The notes: generated by a model from the sequence alone, not told the origin. Counted from the stretch's first letter, positions 29,969 to 43,490 are shown. The stretch is DNA of 64,000 bases from Xiphias gladius (GCF_016859285.1 NC_053404.1:18573105-18637104); one strand, 5' to 3'. Numbers and translations are program-made.

Positions 29969-30285
29969 CAGTCCAAAAGTATGTGGGCACCCGAAAATTA
30001 CACCCACGTGTTCGTTGAACATTTTATTCAAAACGTGCTTTAATTTGCAGCTATAAAAAGGCCCTTCTGGTTTCATCCCAGAGGTGTAAAGATAGATGGG
30101 CTTGAGGTCAGAGCTCTGCGAAGGCCAGACACTCATCAAACTGAACACAATTTCTACATGGACCTCACCTTGTGCACGGGGGCGTCAACCATGTTGAAGC
30201 ATGAAAAAGACTTCCCCAAACTGCTGCCGCGCGGGTGTGAAGTCCGTTGTCAGAAACTGTTGTGTGCTGTCCTGCAGGAACACAG
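29969..30285 (-). mobile_element. Tc1-like transposon fragment (3' part of a dead transposase)
   Basis: The left edge reads CAGTCCAAAAGTATGTGGGC, the outward end of a Tc1-type element. Read on the minus strand, it carries a broken transposase 3' part: the WP(S)QSSDLKPI stretch corresponds to the conserved Tc1 WPAQSPDLNPI block just before the third catalytic acidic residue. The frame has stops and shifts. The element breaks off near 30285, so the 5' half is gone. Confidence 0.7.
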
Positions 30286-31190
30286 TAATGTGTCAGTTTA
30301 CAACAATGTTGATTTTTTCACGAGAAATTTCTGTTTTTGTCTGTGCTCCTCATACTGTGCACCCCAGGGGGTCAGGGCTCAGTGGGAGAACATTGATGTC
30401 ATGTCCTCCCGTGCACCAATCAGGCTGTAACCGATCACAGTTGGCGGGTTGTTTGCTGTCAGGCCATTGTCAGCCAAATCTGATCAAACCACAACCGCAT
30501 GGTCCTGATTAAAGCAGATTAGCTGAGGTTTTGATCGTTAAACTTAGAAAATACGCTTTTTTTGTCGACAGATGAGAAAATCGTTACCACTCATGTCTGT
30601 AGCGGAACTACCAAGCTACGGTCGGTAGCTGCTTAGCTTAGGTTAGCCTAGCATAAAGGCTGTAAACAGGGTAGCAGAACCCGACTCCCTGGAGTCTCCG
30701 GTGACTTCCTGGCAATGTTATTTTGCATTCGTGACTAAATAAGTTTCTTTAGTCATTTAATTTTTAAATAGAGAGACATAACAATTGAAACTGTGTTTTC
30801 AGGGGTTTTCAAATTTCCTTTGGTTAGAACTAATGGACACAGCCCAAACTAAAATAAACAGTCCCAAAAGTACAGAAGTACATTGACTATACTTTTAAAA
30901 AAATGTGCTGCAGTGTACATAAAACAGGGACATAAAGAGATTTAGTCTTTATCGAACCATCGATTGTTACAATTGACTTACAGGCGTTTTCCAGTCAGAT
31001 GCACTGATGTTGCGTCACACATCACAGCTGTATGGCCTTTTAAGAGACGCACTAAAAAAAAAAATAAATAAAAAATACTAATCGCTGCCCCTGAGTACGT
31101 GTGTGTCTTACAAGGCTGACATGCCTGAACACAGTTAAAGCGGGAAGCAAACTGTAGATTATCAAATTCCTCGTGTAGACCAGCTGTCCC

Positions 31191-31194
<4 letters not shown>

Positions 31195-31228
<34 letters not shown>
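31195..31228. repeat. (TG)n microsatellite
   Basis: TG run upstream of the actinodin promoter region. Confidence 0.95.
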
Positions 31229-31229
<1 letters not shown>

Positions 31230-31559
31230 CTTCAGGTTTAGACAGAAGCTGCGGTTTTGGCCCTGACTGAGGTCTCCTGAGAAGTGCCTATGTGGCACCT
31301 CAGCCCCCCTTCATTATTTCCTCATGTTTTCTTTCTTCCGTGCCTCCCACTATCTCTGTCTTACCTGCTCCAGAGTCATTGCTGCATCCCCAAACCAGAT
31401 CCAGAGTCTGATTTCTAACCTTAAATGTGACTACAAATTAAAACCATGTTTGATGAATTAAAAACAACTTCACCTGAGGCAACTTCTCGTACCCTATTTT
31501 TCCACGTCTCCGTCTCTACTTCAAGCCCTCCTACCCTCTCTCCTTTCCTGCCCTTAATT

Positions 31560-31925
31560 ACGGTGCCTGCGATTGGTCCAAAACCTCAGAAAGTTGCAGC
31601 CAATCAGGTGTTTTGTTGAGGTAGCCCTTGACCCCCTCAGGTGGTCCCTGCGTGCTTTTTTCTGTGCGAGTGTTAATGAATACTTGTTGCGTGTGTGTTT
31701 GTGTGTGTCAGAGATGACGGGCTCGGTTTAAAACCTTGCGGGATCCCTTAGTCGGGGCAGTCAGTCAGAAAGGCCACGGGGACAGGGTGCACCAGGAATC
31801 TCCATAACACCCACACAAACACACACACACTTTGTGTTTGAGCCCAGGTGGATCATCTGGCCTGTTCGCTTCTTTGGAGTCCACATCTGGATCTGCCTAC
31901 AGACACGTCGCTAAGATAACCGGAG
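31560..31925 (+). promoter_or_regulatory. actinodin promoter and 5' UTR exon
   Basis: Inverted and direct CCAAT boxes lie at 31572-31576 (ATTGG) and 31600-31604 (CCAAT). A TATA-like TTTAAAA is at 31727-31733. A splice donor (CGGAG|GTGAGA) at 31925/31926 would end a non-coding first exon starting near 31.76 kb, which joins the exon with the ATG at acceptor 32591. The TATA spacing suits a tissue-restricted promoter. The start site is inferred. Confidence 0.5.
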
Positions 31926-32614
31926 GTGAGACACCAAAACACAAACAGTTCTGTACTTCTGTGTTCGCTTTGGTCGATTTTATTTGTTAGGTACTTACCC
32001 AGGGATTCAAGTTCAGGTTGAAGTCAGGTTTGGGTTGCTGAACAACACCTGGTTCTGTTTCACAACGGCAAAGGAGCTGCGCCGCAACACGCTTATTCAG
32101 AGCCTCCAAATTTAGAGTTCACTTCCAAGCTGCCGGAGGCTCTTCAGCGGCTCGCCACGTGAAAACTAGCACAGGTCTGGGGTCCCAGGTTGGGATTGGA
32201 TATGGAAAATTAACACCTTCCAACGGTGATTCATAAGGTTCTTTAGGTTTGGCTGCGCTACTGACAGCTCTTGCAGGTAATCAGATGTCTTTTTGAGCTC
32301 CTGTTCTGAGATCCAGCTCTAAAAATGCAGCTTTAAAAGGAGAAAATCAGTCAAATAGGTGGATAAAAATGTCAGCTTGCTACCCTGGCAACAATATCAA
32401 AGAAGGTGTGTACGTATAGTCGAAACTGTGCTAATTTTCTTCGGATAATACACTGGCGATTTGGATGATATTCACTTTAAAAAAACAACTATACAACAGG
32501 TATTTGTAGCTAAGATTTTTATGCACACAAGCGACTGATGGGGAAGTATTTTTGGGAGTAAAGCACCATCTTGTGCCTTTGGTGTTAGCAGGACGGGAGG
32601 AGGTGTGAGAAGTC

Positions 32615-35600
32615 ATGGCTGGAGGAAGGAGAACCGGTTTCTCCGGTGTGTTCATCACCGCTGCGCTGGCTGTGATGCTGCTGCCTGGTGAGTACACAGT
32701 GGGGATCCGACATTACATACCGTATCACAGAACTAAGGGCAGTAGGCCAAATATCCGTCTAGACGGATACTTCGATATCTACTGCTTATACATGGCTGTC
32801 ATGGTAACTAAAAATGTCTAAACTGAAACGTATGTAGTCGCCAGCAGTGAAAGAAGTATTCAGATCCTTCACTGAAATCAAAGTAGCTGCGCCACTGTAA
32901 ATATACTTTAATACAAGTAAAGATCTTGTGTTGAAAATGCTTCTCAATTAGGGGCATGTAAGTAATATCACTGAAATTTAAAGCTAATTTTAAGTATTTT
33001 ATACACAGTTGGAGAGTTTAATGTAGGGCTGCAACCATTTTTTTTCAATTAAGTGACTAAGCATCTAGTCTATAAAATGACAGAAAATACTCTAAGATGC
33101 CCATCAGAGAGTCCAAACCCATAAATATTTGGTTTAAAATCACATAAAAACAGATATGAACAGTGAAATTTCATACTGGTGAAGCCGGAACCAGAGGATG
33201 GTTTTACATTTTTCTTCGCATCATGTAAAGGATTTTTCAGTCATAATACTTCTCTCAGAAAATGTAGTGGAATAGAGGTATGAAATGGCATGAAATGGAA
33301 ATACTAAAGTTCAAGTATCTCAAATTTGTACTTATGTACAGCACTTGAGTAGAACTACTTAGTTACTTTCCCACCACTCATAATCATGACTGACGGTTAA
33401 ACTAAAAAGGAAAAGCGAAAAACCAAGTGGTCGCTAACATTTCTCACTTCCCGAATGAACGTAAAAGAGAAAAGCGTCTGCTCAGGTTTTCCTCATCATT
33501 ATACCGAATTTATGGAGAATAAATCTGTGCTTCGGCCAAGTGTGACTCATCCAAGCCCTGATTATTACAGAGATGCATTGATGAAAAATGTCAGCTGTTA
33601 CTTTTTTCATGATATCACATGACACTGCAGTCATTTTCACATTCAAATGGTCATAAGTCAGAGCTTTTCCTTCAAGACAGCGTGGCCGAAACTTGATAAA
33701 ATCCCCTAATGATGAGGTACTGTGTTTTTGTAGGGACTGAGTGATGAGCTTCATGAGTGAACCGCATCATTTTTCTGGATACACACAACCCCGTAAAGAA
33801 AAAAAAAAAAAAAAAAGTAGAAAAAAGGAGCGTGACTGTGAATTTGGAAAACACCAACACACGGTAATTTCACACCATCCAGAATCTTATTTCAGTAAAA
33901 GTACAAGAGCATTGCCAGACATTAGTATGGAAAAGTGGCGGAGCAGACTTGGTTACTCTCCACAACTGGTTTTAGCAGATAGCATTTGTCTTTCAAATAT
34001 GCGCACCCTCATACTTTTCTGTCTCTTCATCCACAGAATTATTCTCTCAACATTTACGCGTATCCTAATTCGTGTTATGGTCCGTATTCGCTTCCTCCAT
34101 CTGCCCCTCGAACCTCACCGTTACCCTGCGTCTTTGAAGCCCTCTACGAATACATTTTGTAGCGTCACAAGCTACATCTCAAGGTCTCGTTTGTCAAGGC
34201 TAGGGATTAGTTGCGGCGCTGAGGGTTTCTCTGCCATTCACCAGTTCATGGACATGGACCCACTCATCGCTGTCCTTGCTACGAGTGGTTGTAATTCAAA
34301 CGCACTTCATGTACAATACGTCATCATCTGGTGCTCTAACGGAGCCGGGTGATGTTCATATATCAACCGCGTGGCAGGTTGCTCCTCCACCACCTGTTTC
34401 CACTTCGCTCTTGACATGATAGCATACTTACAAAGGGACAAGGCTCTGCCTGAGTCTCATCCTTCCCTTTAAAAACGGTTTTTAAAATTGCACTGTCCGA
34501 TGGTTAAAAGGGAAAAGGAGCAGTAGTGGGGGGGGGGAGTTTTTCTTTCATCGCTCCTCGCCCTGTAAAAAAATTAGTACCTGTCAGCATCACCTCCTCC
34601 TCTGCCCTCTTAAAGCCCGGCTGTTTCCAGATGTGCCAGCCACCTTTTTACAGGCTCGTAAAAAACAATACAGCGGATACACTGAGGCAGCATCATTTAG
34701 CACACCCTCCTCATCCTCCTCCACCACAGCGCTCCATCACCCCGGGTCACCTTCACTGCTCCTTCTTTCTTTAACTCTTTGCAGATTCATACCTTTGCTT
34801 GTCGCCTTTCCTCTTTAACCTCACACGCCACAGTGCACATCACATCTTCCTGACTGCTCAAGAGATTATCAAAACCCTTTTCTCTCTCTTTTCTTATTTT
34901 TTTTTTCAAATAAGGAGATTGGTGTTTTTCCACTGCGGACATGCGCCACGTAACCCTGAATTATCCCCTCTGGATCTCTCTTTGAAAGCCGTCATCTGTT
35001 CCCCCTCTTATTCTTCCTCCACCCCCCCCCCCCTTTCCTCTCCTTCTGCGAGGCATTAGAACCTTTTTCCTGTGGAGATGAAAGAAACCTGGGGCAGAGC
35101 TGAATCTGCTGTTCCCTCAGCTGCACGGGGGTCAATCGCATACGCACATAGTACATACACTCTTGTGTTTGTGCAGACACGGAGGCGCACATAGTGCACA
35201 CACAGCTCTTTGAAAACGCAGCATGGGGTTTGATGTTACAGGCTCACCTATAAAATCTACAAAGAGCTGCAGTCGCCGGCGCTTCAGGCAGAGCCAATTA
35301 CCTCCGCCCTATTTAATGAATAATATCTGCCTGTAAGTGTTTGAGGTTTAATGTCATATTATCACATATATTACAGACAGATTTCAAAAGCCAGACTAGA
35401 CGCCTTTGGAAAATCTTGACTCCAGCAATTTCTTGATTTTGCATCTGTTTTTGCTTTCCTCTGTTCATCTGTGCAGCTTTCTTGTCTGCTGGACCAATTG
35501 GGCAAAAGGCTAAAGGAGATGGTAAATATGTGTTTTTTTCATTTTTTACCTTAGCATTTAATCACACACTGGTGTTTGTTTCCAAAAAGTACACGGTGGT

Positions 35601-38600
35601 AATGTGCCGGGGATGAAAGACCATGGAAGTTGTTGAAAAATGAGTCCATGAAATCACGCTTTGATTGAAAAAGTAACACCCCAATTCATCACTGCACCTC
35701 ACCTCGCCTCGGTGTAGCATCAACACTCGAGCTTGTGATTGATATCTCATATGATGTAAAGGCTTAATGATATCTAACCTCAAAATATAACAAGTTTGAG
35801 TCCTTGAATATCGTGTCTAAAACTTTAAAAGCCACTGGAAAGTCCTTGAATCTGGTGTCCAAGTGAGTTCGGAAGCCCTGGGATCAGCAGTGCCTTCCCT
35901 TTTTTTTCTGTCCCTGCCCTCAGCGGGGGAAAGCATCCAGGAGAGGGCGGCCGCTGCGGCGTCTCACAGGAGGCTGATCCGCAACCGCAGGAACATCAGC
36001 TGGTACAAACAGAACTCGGACTTCTGGGCCTGGTACAAGTACTTCACCGACAACGGCAACCAAGAGGCAGTGAGTAAATGCACATGCACCCACATCGAAA
36101 AACCCCAGATTGTTATCTTGACGTTTTTAAAAATTTGATCCTACATTTATTTTGTATTTAAAGAACGTCTTAAAGTCTAAAGTCAATGTTTTTAGTGGCA
36201 CACGAACAAATAAAGGGTATTTGGTGCTATAAAAAATTTGGGTAGAGTAGTAGTTATTGCCCACAATGTGTCCATACTCTCAGTATGTTAAGCCCTCCTC
36301 ACCTCCCCTCTCAGGTTCAGGAGATGGACCGCATCTACCTGGCCTACCTCCAGAACAAGAACCGCGCTGAGGGACGTCGCTCCTACAAGGCCTACCTTCG
36401 CCACCTCGGGGAGATCTACAAGTCCTGCGCCGACTCTGACGACCCCAACTGTGTGGCCTCCTACACCAGCAGGCCCAAACCTAAACCCGAACCCCCCAAA
36501 CCTGCACCAGTAAAAACCTGTGACCCCACCAAGGACCCTTACTGCCTGTATGCTGCTCTGGTGCAGGGTAAGAGCCCCTACCTGCCCCTGGTGCTCCCAG
36601 CTGCCACCCCTGCCCCAGCGCCAGTTAAGGCCCCATCCCCTCAGTACGTCCGCTCTGCTGCCCCAGCAAAGGACCCGCAGTCTGGGTATTACTACTACGC
36701 TCCATCCACAACGCCTTTCCTTTCCAAGGTATACTATCAGGCAGTGTTGTTCATTGTGCATAACCCCACTTTACCGAATTTAGTGAATGGTTTTCACAAG
36801 GAGTGAAATGTTAATATAACATTTGGTCCATAGCAAACCAAGAAATACAATTCTTACCAATTATACTTCCAATATACAACATTATTTTCATCACTTGGCT
36901 ATAAAAATCAACTTAAAGTTTTAAAGTCAAAACTAATCCATATTACTGTTTATTTATTTAGGCATTTTAACGCAAAAATAGAAGTGCGTAGGTAGCAGTT
37001 AACTAATTTACTTTCAGGCTGCTGCAGAGTACCATACCTGAGAGCCACAATGGGTATGTATCGTTTGAAAATTTTAGTGCCCCCTTGTGGTAGTTCTAAA
37101 GAAGACGCAGTGGCAGCGTCCCTCCTCCAAATGATTCAGTTTGGGAATACTGGGAATGACGGGCTGAAAAGACAGAACTGCACAAGTTGTCACCCGGACT
37201 GTCTAAATTCTTCCACAAAAACATAAAAATTCACACCATCAGAATAAGTTGAAAGATGATAGAGCACATGATGAATCTGCGCAGTGGCTTTAAACTGCGG
37301 GATACAGTGCCACATGCTCTCTGGCCTTTATGACACCATGGTACCACATCTGCCTGTATTTGTCGTGCTTCAGGAGCAGAAGGCCGAGCTGCTGCGTATC
37401 TGCTCTTCCGATGACGTGGACTGTCTGCAGTACCACCTGAGAGCTGCCTATGGGTACACACCCTCCGCTGGAGCCCCGCCTTCCTACGCCCACCTCGGTT
37501 GTGATCCCAAGAAAGACCCCACCTGCAAACCAAAACTGGTGCAGAAGGCCCCTTCTGGTCTCTACCTGCAGTACCCCAACTGTGATCCAGTCAGGGATCC
37601 GTTCTGCGCCTATGCTGCCTCCCTTTCGGTACACTTTATTTATTATACTGAAAGATTTTTTTAAATGCGGTCCGACAGATTTTCATCTCTGCTTTCTATT
37701 TTTCATACGTCTGGTGTTTTTATTTACATCTGTGCTCTGACTATCATGATGTAGGTTGTTTTTTTTCCGTCCCTCCAGGCACCCCGTGCCCCTAACCCCC
37801 CTGCCCCGGCTGGCCCTGGATCCTGCAACCCTATCTATGAAGAAGGCTGCAACCCTCTTACCGCCACCAAATTTGCCACTCCCCCTGAGGGGTACAAAAA
37901 CGAGGAGACAGACGAGGCTGCTGCCATTCGTGCCGCCCCTCCTGTTGCTGAGCAGAACAACGATCCCTACGCCATGTTCAGGGATGCTTATGCTAATGCT
38001 AACAGAGTTACTGATCCTTATGCTATGTTCAAACAGGCCAGCGCCCCAGCTTCTCCTGCAGCTAGTGACCCATATGCCATTATCCGCCGATACATGTCCC
38101 AAGCTCAAGTTAATGACCCACATGCTCCACGCATGGAGGCTGCTCCAGAGTCTAACCCCAACGATCCTTTCTCCGCAATCCGCGAGGCAGCAGCCACCAT
38201 GCATCGCCGCGGCCCTCCCACCCCCAGGCAACAGTACCCTTTTTCCAACCCCAATTATGAGGAGCCTGCCCGGGAGGAGCGCCACCCTCTGGGCCCCCCA
38301 GGTAAAACCAAGGAGGGCTATGACTGCTTCATCGGCTATGACCGCGAGTGCTTCCCCCTGAAGCCCAGCGAGCCACGCTCTGGAGTCCATCGCCGCATAC
38401 CCTACCCAGCCGAGGCCTACGAGCCCCACCTGAATGCTGACGGCACAAGAAACGGAGTCCTGGAGCCTACCAACCCTCACTGCGACCCCGAGTATGACAG
38501 AGACTGCCGCCTGCGTCGCTACGAGCCCGACCAGGCCTACGTCGAGGCCCAGCCCGAGCATCACGCCGAGGAGGCCCACAACCAGGGGGCGGCAGTTGGC

Positions 38601-38798
38601 GAGCAGCAGCCGGAGCAGCAGGAGCAGGACCAGTATGAGGCGGAGCCCTACCAAAGTGGCCAGGAGGAGCCTCACATGCCCTACCAGCCACTCTCACAGG
38701 GTATGCCCAGCCTGCAGGACATACTGAGGCGCTACGGAGACCAGTGGCCTGAGCAGGACGATCACAGAGCTTATCCAGACGACTACCGCAAGAAGTAA
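32615..38798 (+). CDS. and: actinodin (actinotrichia structural protein)
   Basis: Six coding exons: 32615-32687, 35477-35521, 35924-36069, 36315-36728, 37374-37628 and 37779-38798 (TAA 38796-38798), 650 aa. The signal peptide (residues about 1-29) is split across the first two. Residues 54-115 are the conserved actinodin head: RRLIRNRRNISWYKQN, SDFWAWYKYF, then EMDRIYLAYLQ. The rest is low-complexity, Pro/Ala/Tyr-rich, with paired cysteines in a C(D/N)P...DPxC pattern (for example CDPTKDPYC, CDPKKDPTC, CDPVRDPFC, CDPEYDRDC) and five DPYA-type repeats (residues about 375-450). Actinodins are secreted and build actinotrichia, the stiff fibres of fish fin folds; tetrapods lack them. The paralogue (and1 to and4) is not resolved. 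NIS at 63-65 is a possible N-glycosylation site. Poly-A signal AATAAA at 39210-39215. Confidence 0.93.
32842..33379. mobile_element. hAT-like element with AGTGGTGGGAAAGTAACT ends, interrupted
   Basis: The right end, read on the minus strand (from 33379), is AGTGGTGGGAAAGTAACTAA followed by tandem TACTT/AAGTA motifs. The left end CAGCAGTGAAAGAAGTATTC (32842-32861) is a related inverted end. A TAGGGCTGCAAC-type MITE begins inside it at 33024, so the two are nested. Confidence 0.6.
33024..33215. mobile_element. MITE with TAGGGCTGCAAC end, copy 3 (nested, partial)
   Basis: The left end TAGGGCTGCAACC is clear. The right end is not recognisable and the limit near 33215 is approximate. Confidence 0.5.
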
Positions 38799-39215
38799 AT
38801 AAGCAAACACACTCATGCATGCAGATGGACATGAATACACAGTCCCGTGCTTTCTTGCAGCTTAGCCCATGACCGCCTCACGCAGTGCACGACCAGTCCA
38901 AACTGGACCAGATATGGGACACATGAGAAGTCTATGGACCCAATGAGCGAGCGCGCGCTCAGAACACTGAGGGTGTTCCAGCAATGTTTTCCTCTCTTTA
39001 GCTGCTTCACATCTGTTGCTTTGGCCTATTGCTTTCCAGCTTCCACCTCAAACCTCCTCAATCCACTCGAACGTGTAATGACTTCTCAACGCTAAGCTTC
39101 GCTTCTGTATCCAAGCATCTCACATTTTTAAATTTGTTTGTTGCTTTTTTTTTGTCAGTGATGGATTATGTAAAGTTTTTTTTTTTTTTTTTTCCATTTT
39201 GAATGTTCTAATAAA

Positions 39216-42200
39216 AAGCTCTCGAAAGCTGTATTTCCATTTCATTCACTGAATCTTGACATTTGACTCAACCCGACCATAATTGTCCACTGGTGCGACA
39301 TGGGACAACTGTCTCACAACAGCAAAGACATATTTTGGGTGGTTAGGTGTTAGATTGAAGGAAGTAATTAAAGGGTACTCCAGCAATTTGATATTGCACT
39401 AATACAGCTGGGGCACTCACCAGATATACTGACTTCTAGCATGGGTCAAGGCCAGAAAACACGAGGGATTCTACAGCAGCCAACAGAATATTTTTTTTTT
39501 ATAGACCCTCACTGCCTGGTAAAGGCCAGCGTTCGTCAGACTCCTCCGGTTTGTGTTGCAAGGTTTCTGCTGTAAATATAAAGTCCCCTAAGCTTAGGTC
39601 TATATTCAATGAAGCTTGGAGCTGAAAATGTATTTTCTCACGTGATAAGCCCCCCCCCCAGAGCCACGGAGGATAAAAATATCGCTGTTTTTTCACAGGC
39701 CGGCTGGCACCTTCTTGTCACTAGTAAACTGACTTATGTGTAAAAAGGTTCCCCTTTAAGTATCAAAGCATCCGTAGACACTTGAACCTCGTGTACGCCA
39801 GAAAACAAAATAGATGCAAAGTTAGGAATAATAAAAGTCAACATCTGGAGATAGTACGGTACTTATTATCTCCTAAATTGGACCTTGTATCTAATAAGTT
39901 TGACTTACAATCTCATAATTCTAACTTATTAAAACTTATCTTGAGTGAAATTCAGATTTATACTAGATTTTTTACTTAAAGTCATAATCTTGATTCAGCA
40001 GCTCATCATTTTGACTTAATACCCCACCTGTCTGATCTTTTAAATTTGTCTTTCACAGTATTTCATCTATATTTTCTGTTTTTATGGTAGAAATGGGCTT
40101 CCACAGTATGTTCCGTCGTTACTGCAAAAGTATAGCGCTTCAGTTTATTGCTTTGCTCGTGACTGCACGCAAAAGAGCCAAAACATTGTCCATCATACTA
40201 GTTTTTCTCCACCATATTATCTCTGGAGTGACTGACATGAGTTCAATCTGAGGGTACCTACTGTTTTCACTGAGGGAGAAAACAGTGGCGTCCCTTTCAC
40301 CCTACGGAAGAGGAATTTTTGATACTACAAAAGGATCATCATGGGTATAACAATAATAAAACCTTTGATTCACAAGGTGAAAAGTGACTGTATGTGTGAA
40401 AGTAAGAAATTATCAGGTATTCCAACAGGATGGATGTTTTCCTTTATTCCCAAAGCATTAATATGATTTAAACCTCCCCTCTCCATTCAGTCTTGACGTT
40501 TCTCAGCCAAGACAACGCTTGAACTTCCACTGATGGGCCCCACCGTTGGGGAAAGGGGTTTCTCTGCGCCCTCTGCCCTCGTCTTACCCTCCTCTGACGT
40601 CGTCTTTTGCCACCCTGGTTCTCTGGGTCAGCTCCGAATACACGCAGCATGAGGAGGGTCTGCGAGAGCAGAGGCTCGGCTTTATTGATCCAAGAGCTCT
40701 CAAACACATTAACAGCAACAGTCCATTCAGAGGCCCCGGAGGGAAGCTCCTGTAGTGCTTTTGACTTTTTGAAAGAAAAACTCCAGACTTTAGCTACTTT
40801 TAAAAGGATTCACCACAGTTATCATCACTATGGCTCCTCCTATGGTGTTGTCCAGAGGTGCAGTGGAAAGGGCGAAGACGTCGTTGGGGATCAAGAAAGG
40901 CTATGCCCTTTTTTTATTTTTTTTACTTCGTTTGGGTAATCTAACTGTGGATACATTTTACGGTGTGAGTGGTAGCCTCCACATGGCTCTAGGATGTGAC
41001 TCATTGTGTCATTTACATATCGGCGTTACAGCGAACGTTAGAAAGGACAGAGGGAGCTGTTAGGAGCAGGAGCAGCTGCACATAGAAGGATTAATTTCCT
41101 GGGATGACTAATAGAAAGACCCGCACAGTTGACAGTTAAATCATTTGTGCTTACTGTGATCTCAGTTTTAATTGTAAAATATGCCCATTGCTCTGAGTTT
41201 TGTCATGCACTGCATAATCCTGCACCATCCGGCAGGATCACAGGGATGCATTTTAATTGGAATACTTATTTACTATAAATCCTGTTGGAAAGGTTTTATT
41301 TATTTTATTTTGGTCGTAAACCTATTACATTGAGTCTAGACTAACAAACTATACACAAAATGAAAAGACAAGCGGGAGGAAGTAGAATAACAAGCTGGTC
41401 GGAGGCAAGTCTTCTCTTCCACTATCTGACACAGAGGTAGAGCAGCTGCAGAAATGCCAGCCCAACCTTTACAGGTTGAGCTGTAGACATTCAAAAAAAA
41501 GTCAAATCTGACAGCACATGGCCTTCTAAAACAACTAAAGACTAAAAAAAGAAGAAAAACAGCTCAAGTTTTCAAGACAACACGTCTGACGGGGACATTC
41601 TGGCGCTTAGACAGCTGGTCTCTGACCTCTCTCAGGAGTTGGGTTCAAAAGATTTGAGTAGTGTTGAGGTATGCTGGATGGAGGGGAAATCATTTTACCG
41701 TTTCAGTTATCGGGTAAAATGTTCATAAACTCTTGACACTTTAAGAGAACTCCAAAGAGTAATTACTGTGGAAGCAGCAGTAATAACGGTGTTTTACAGT
41801 AAAGAGTAAAAGTCCTGCGTTTTTTAAATTTTTTGAATGCAGTGCATGAAAAATCATTTTTTGAGTCTGTGGCTCCTTTGTGATGTGGCATTGTTAACTA
41901 AATTTCCCAATACGTGTCTTCAGTCAGTGTTTGTGTAGATGTACTGGTTGTCACTACGAAAGCGACGCTTTCCGTGGCAAATGTTGTCGCGTCAACTCAT
42001 TCTTCTATTGCCCCCACAGATGCGTGTCGGTGCACAGCTTCGACCACAATTCCCATAAAGGCTGAGGCTTTTTTTTTTTTACTGGAGGTGAGTGTGAAAC
42101 TATGAAAACAATACTGTAATCGTAGTAATTACGAATCAGAAACCCGATTCAAAAAAAGTATAGAAACTTCTACAGGATTCAGTCATCTCTGCTGCTCTGA

Positions 42201-43490
42201 CGTGCGAGCGTTAGTAGTGGCTGCAGGAAGAACAAGAAAGGTGGAGTCCTTGTTGATATCCTCCCTCTTGTACTACGCGTATACCTACGGGGCCAGAAAC
42301 ACAAATCTGCATGCGGTTTGAACCTGCAATTATGTCTTCTGCCATTTTCAACCTGTATCTGACCGTCGTCCTGTTTGATTTGTGTTGTTTTTTCTTGGGT
42401 ACCTGCGGGAAAACCTCTCGGCACCGCCATTCCAAGGAGTTACCGTGAATTTGCTCTGATAAAATTTCCAAATGCGAAACAAGTGAAAGTACGAATGTGT
42501 TAAGCACAACAGAAATACAGTTAAGAGAATTCGTAGGATTTGTATAATTTACAAACAAAAACTTCCGACAGTTGTCTGTTAAATATGAAGCGGGCATTTA
42601 GTGTAGCATTAAAAAGCAAACAAACAAACAAACAAAAAAACTTCCAGCATCTCTGCACTGCTGTCACCAAAGTAAAGAGCCTGTTCAGCCGGTTTATAAC
42701 ATTAGTTTCCTACAGGCTTTAATGTTACATACACATCTCTTTACAGAAACAGGCTAGATGCTAAAGCTAACTAAAGCCAGCAGTAGACTACAGTAGACGA
42801 ATGGATAGCGCGCATCCATTCTAGCAATGTTGGCAGCAAACAGAATATTCCAGAGACCGGTTTTCCACGCTGCGCTGAACCGCTTCAAGAAAGCGAATAA
42901 TAGCATTTCCTCAAATGACATTGTATTCCTTTGAATTCGAAACAAACAAGCCAATTCACGCTTATTTTGAAAGAAAACTAAGCCCATCACTACTCTGGAA
43001 ACTCAGAGAGTTATGCTATTGTATGATTAGATGCACTGCGAAAAGTCAGCAGGAGGTTCAAATAAAATAAATAAATAAATAAATAAAAAGCCTGCAGCAT
43101 GTAAAAATTCAAATGCAGTGTGAGGTGACGGTTAAGGTTTCAGAGGCAGGTACCCCTTAAATCTGTGCACATTAAAGTAAAATCCCCAAACTAGGGATAG
43201 ACTAGATGTCCACTGGGCCAAAGCAAACCTTGATGCAACATGGAAAATTACAAAGCGGGAAAGATGCCTGAGAAACACGGGGCGGTTTTCATGGGTGGTT
43301 TATGCTACATTTGCCCCCAGTTGTTGAAAACGATTAATGGCTCTTCAAAAGCAGACCAGGCCACCAGGCCAGGTGACTACCTTGGGAAAAATTAAACGTT
43401 ATGTAAACATGAATCCGGCGACTGTATACGCTAGTTACCGCTGACACTAATGGACCGAGTCTGACAGAGGTTTGTGGAGCGTGTGTTTCC
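39216..43490. other. intergenic, no gene seen
   Basis: Sequence after actinodin. It contains poly-T runs, an (AAAC)n tract at about 42617-42640, an (AAAT)n tract at about 43059-43087, and a short fragment at 41795-41840 (GTAAAAGTCCTGCGTT) resembling the end of the 32842 element. I cannot support a gene. Confidence 0.6.

Larger units (their letters stand above)
32688..35476 (+). other. first coding intron of actinodin
   Basis: This 2.8 kb intron holds a nested repeat (32842-33379), poly-A and poly-G runs, and a less repetitive, moderately GC block near 35200-35400 (AGCTGCAGTCGCCGGCGCTT region) that could be regulatory. No coding exon in frame. Confidence 0.6.

Noticed and set aside
33741-34352. 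203-codon + frame in the actinodin intron
   Set aside because: It runs through poly-A and repeat-like sequence, has no matching splice phase with actinodin, and its product is low in coding character.
37683-38675. 330-codon minus-strand frame opposite actinodin
   Set aside because: It is the antisense shadow of the low-complexity, GC-rich last actinodin exon.
40546-40939. + strand frames of 69 and 110 codons
   Set aside because: No family recognised, poor codon bias and no splice context. Possibly a repeat, but I cannot show it.
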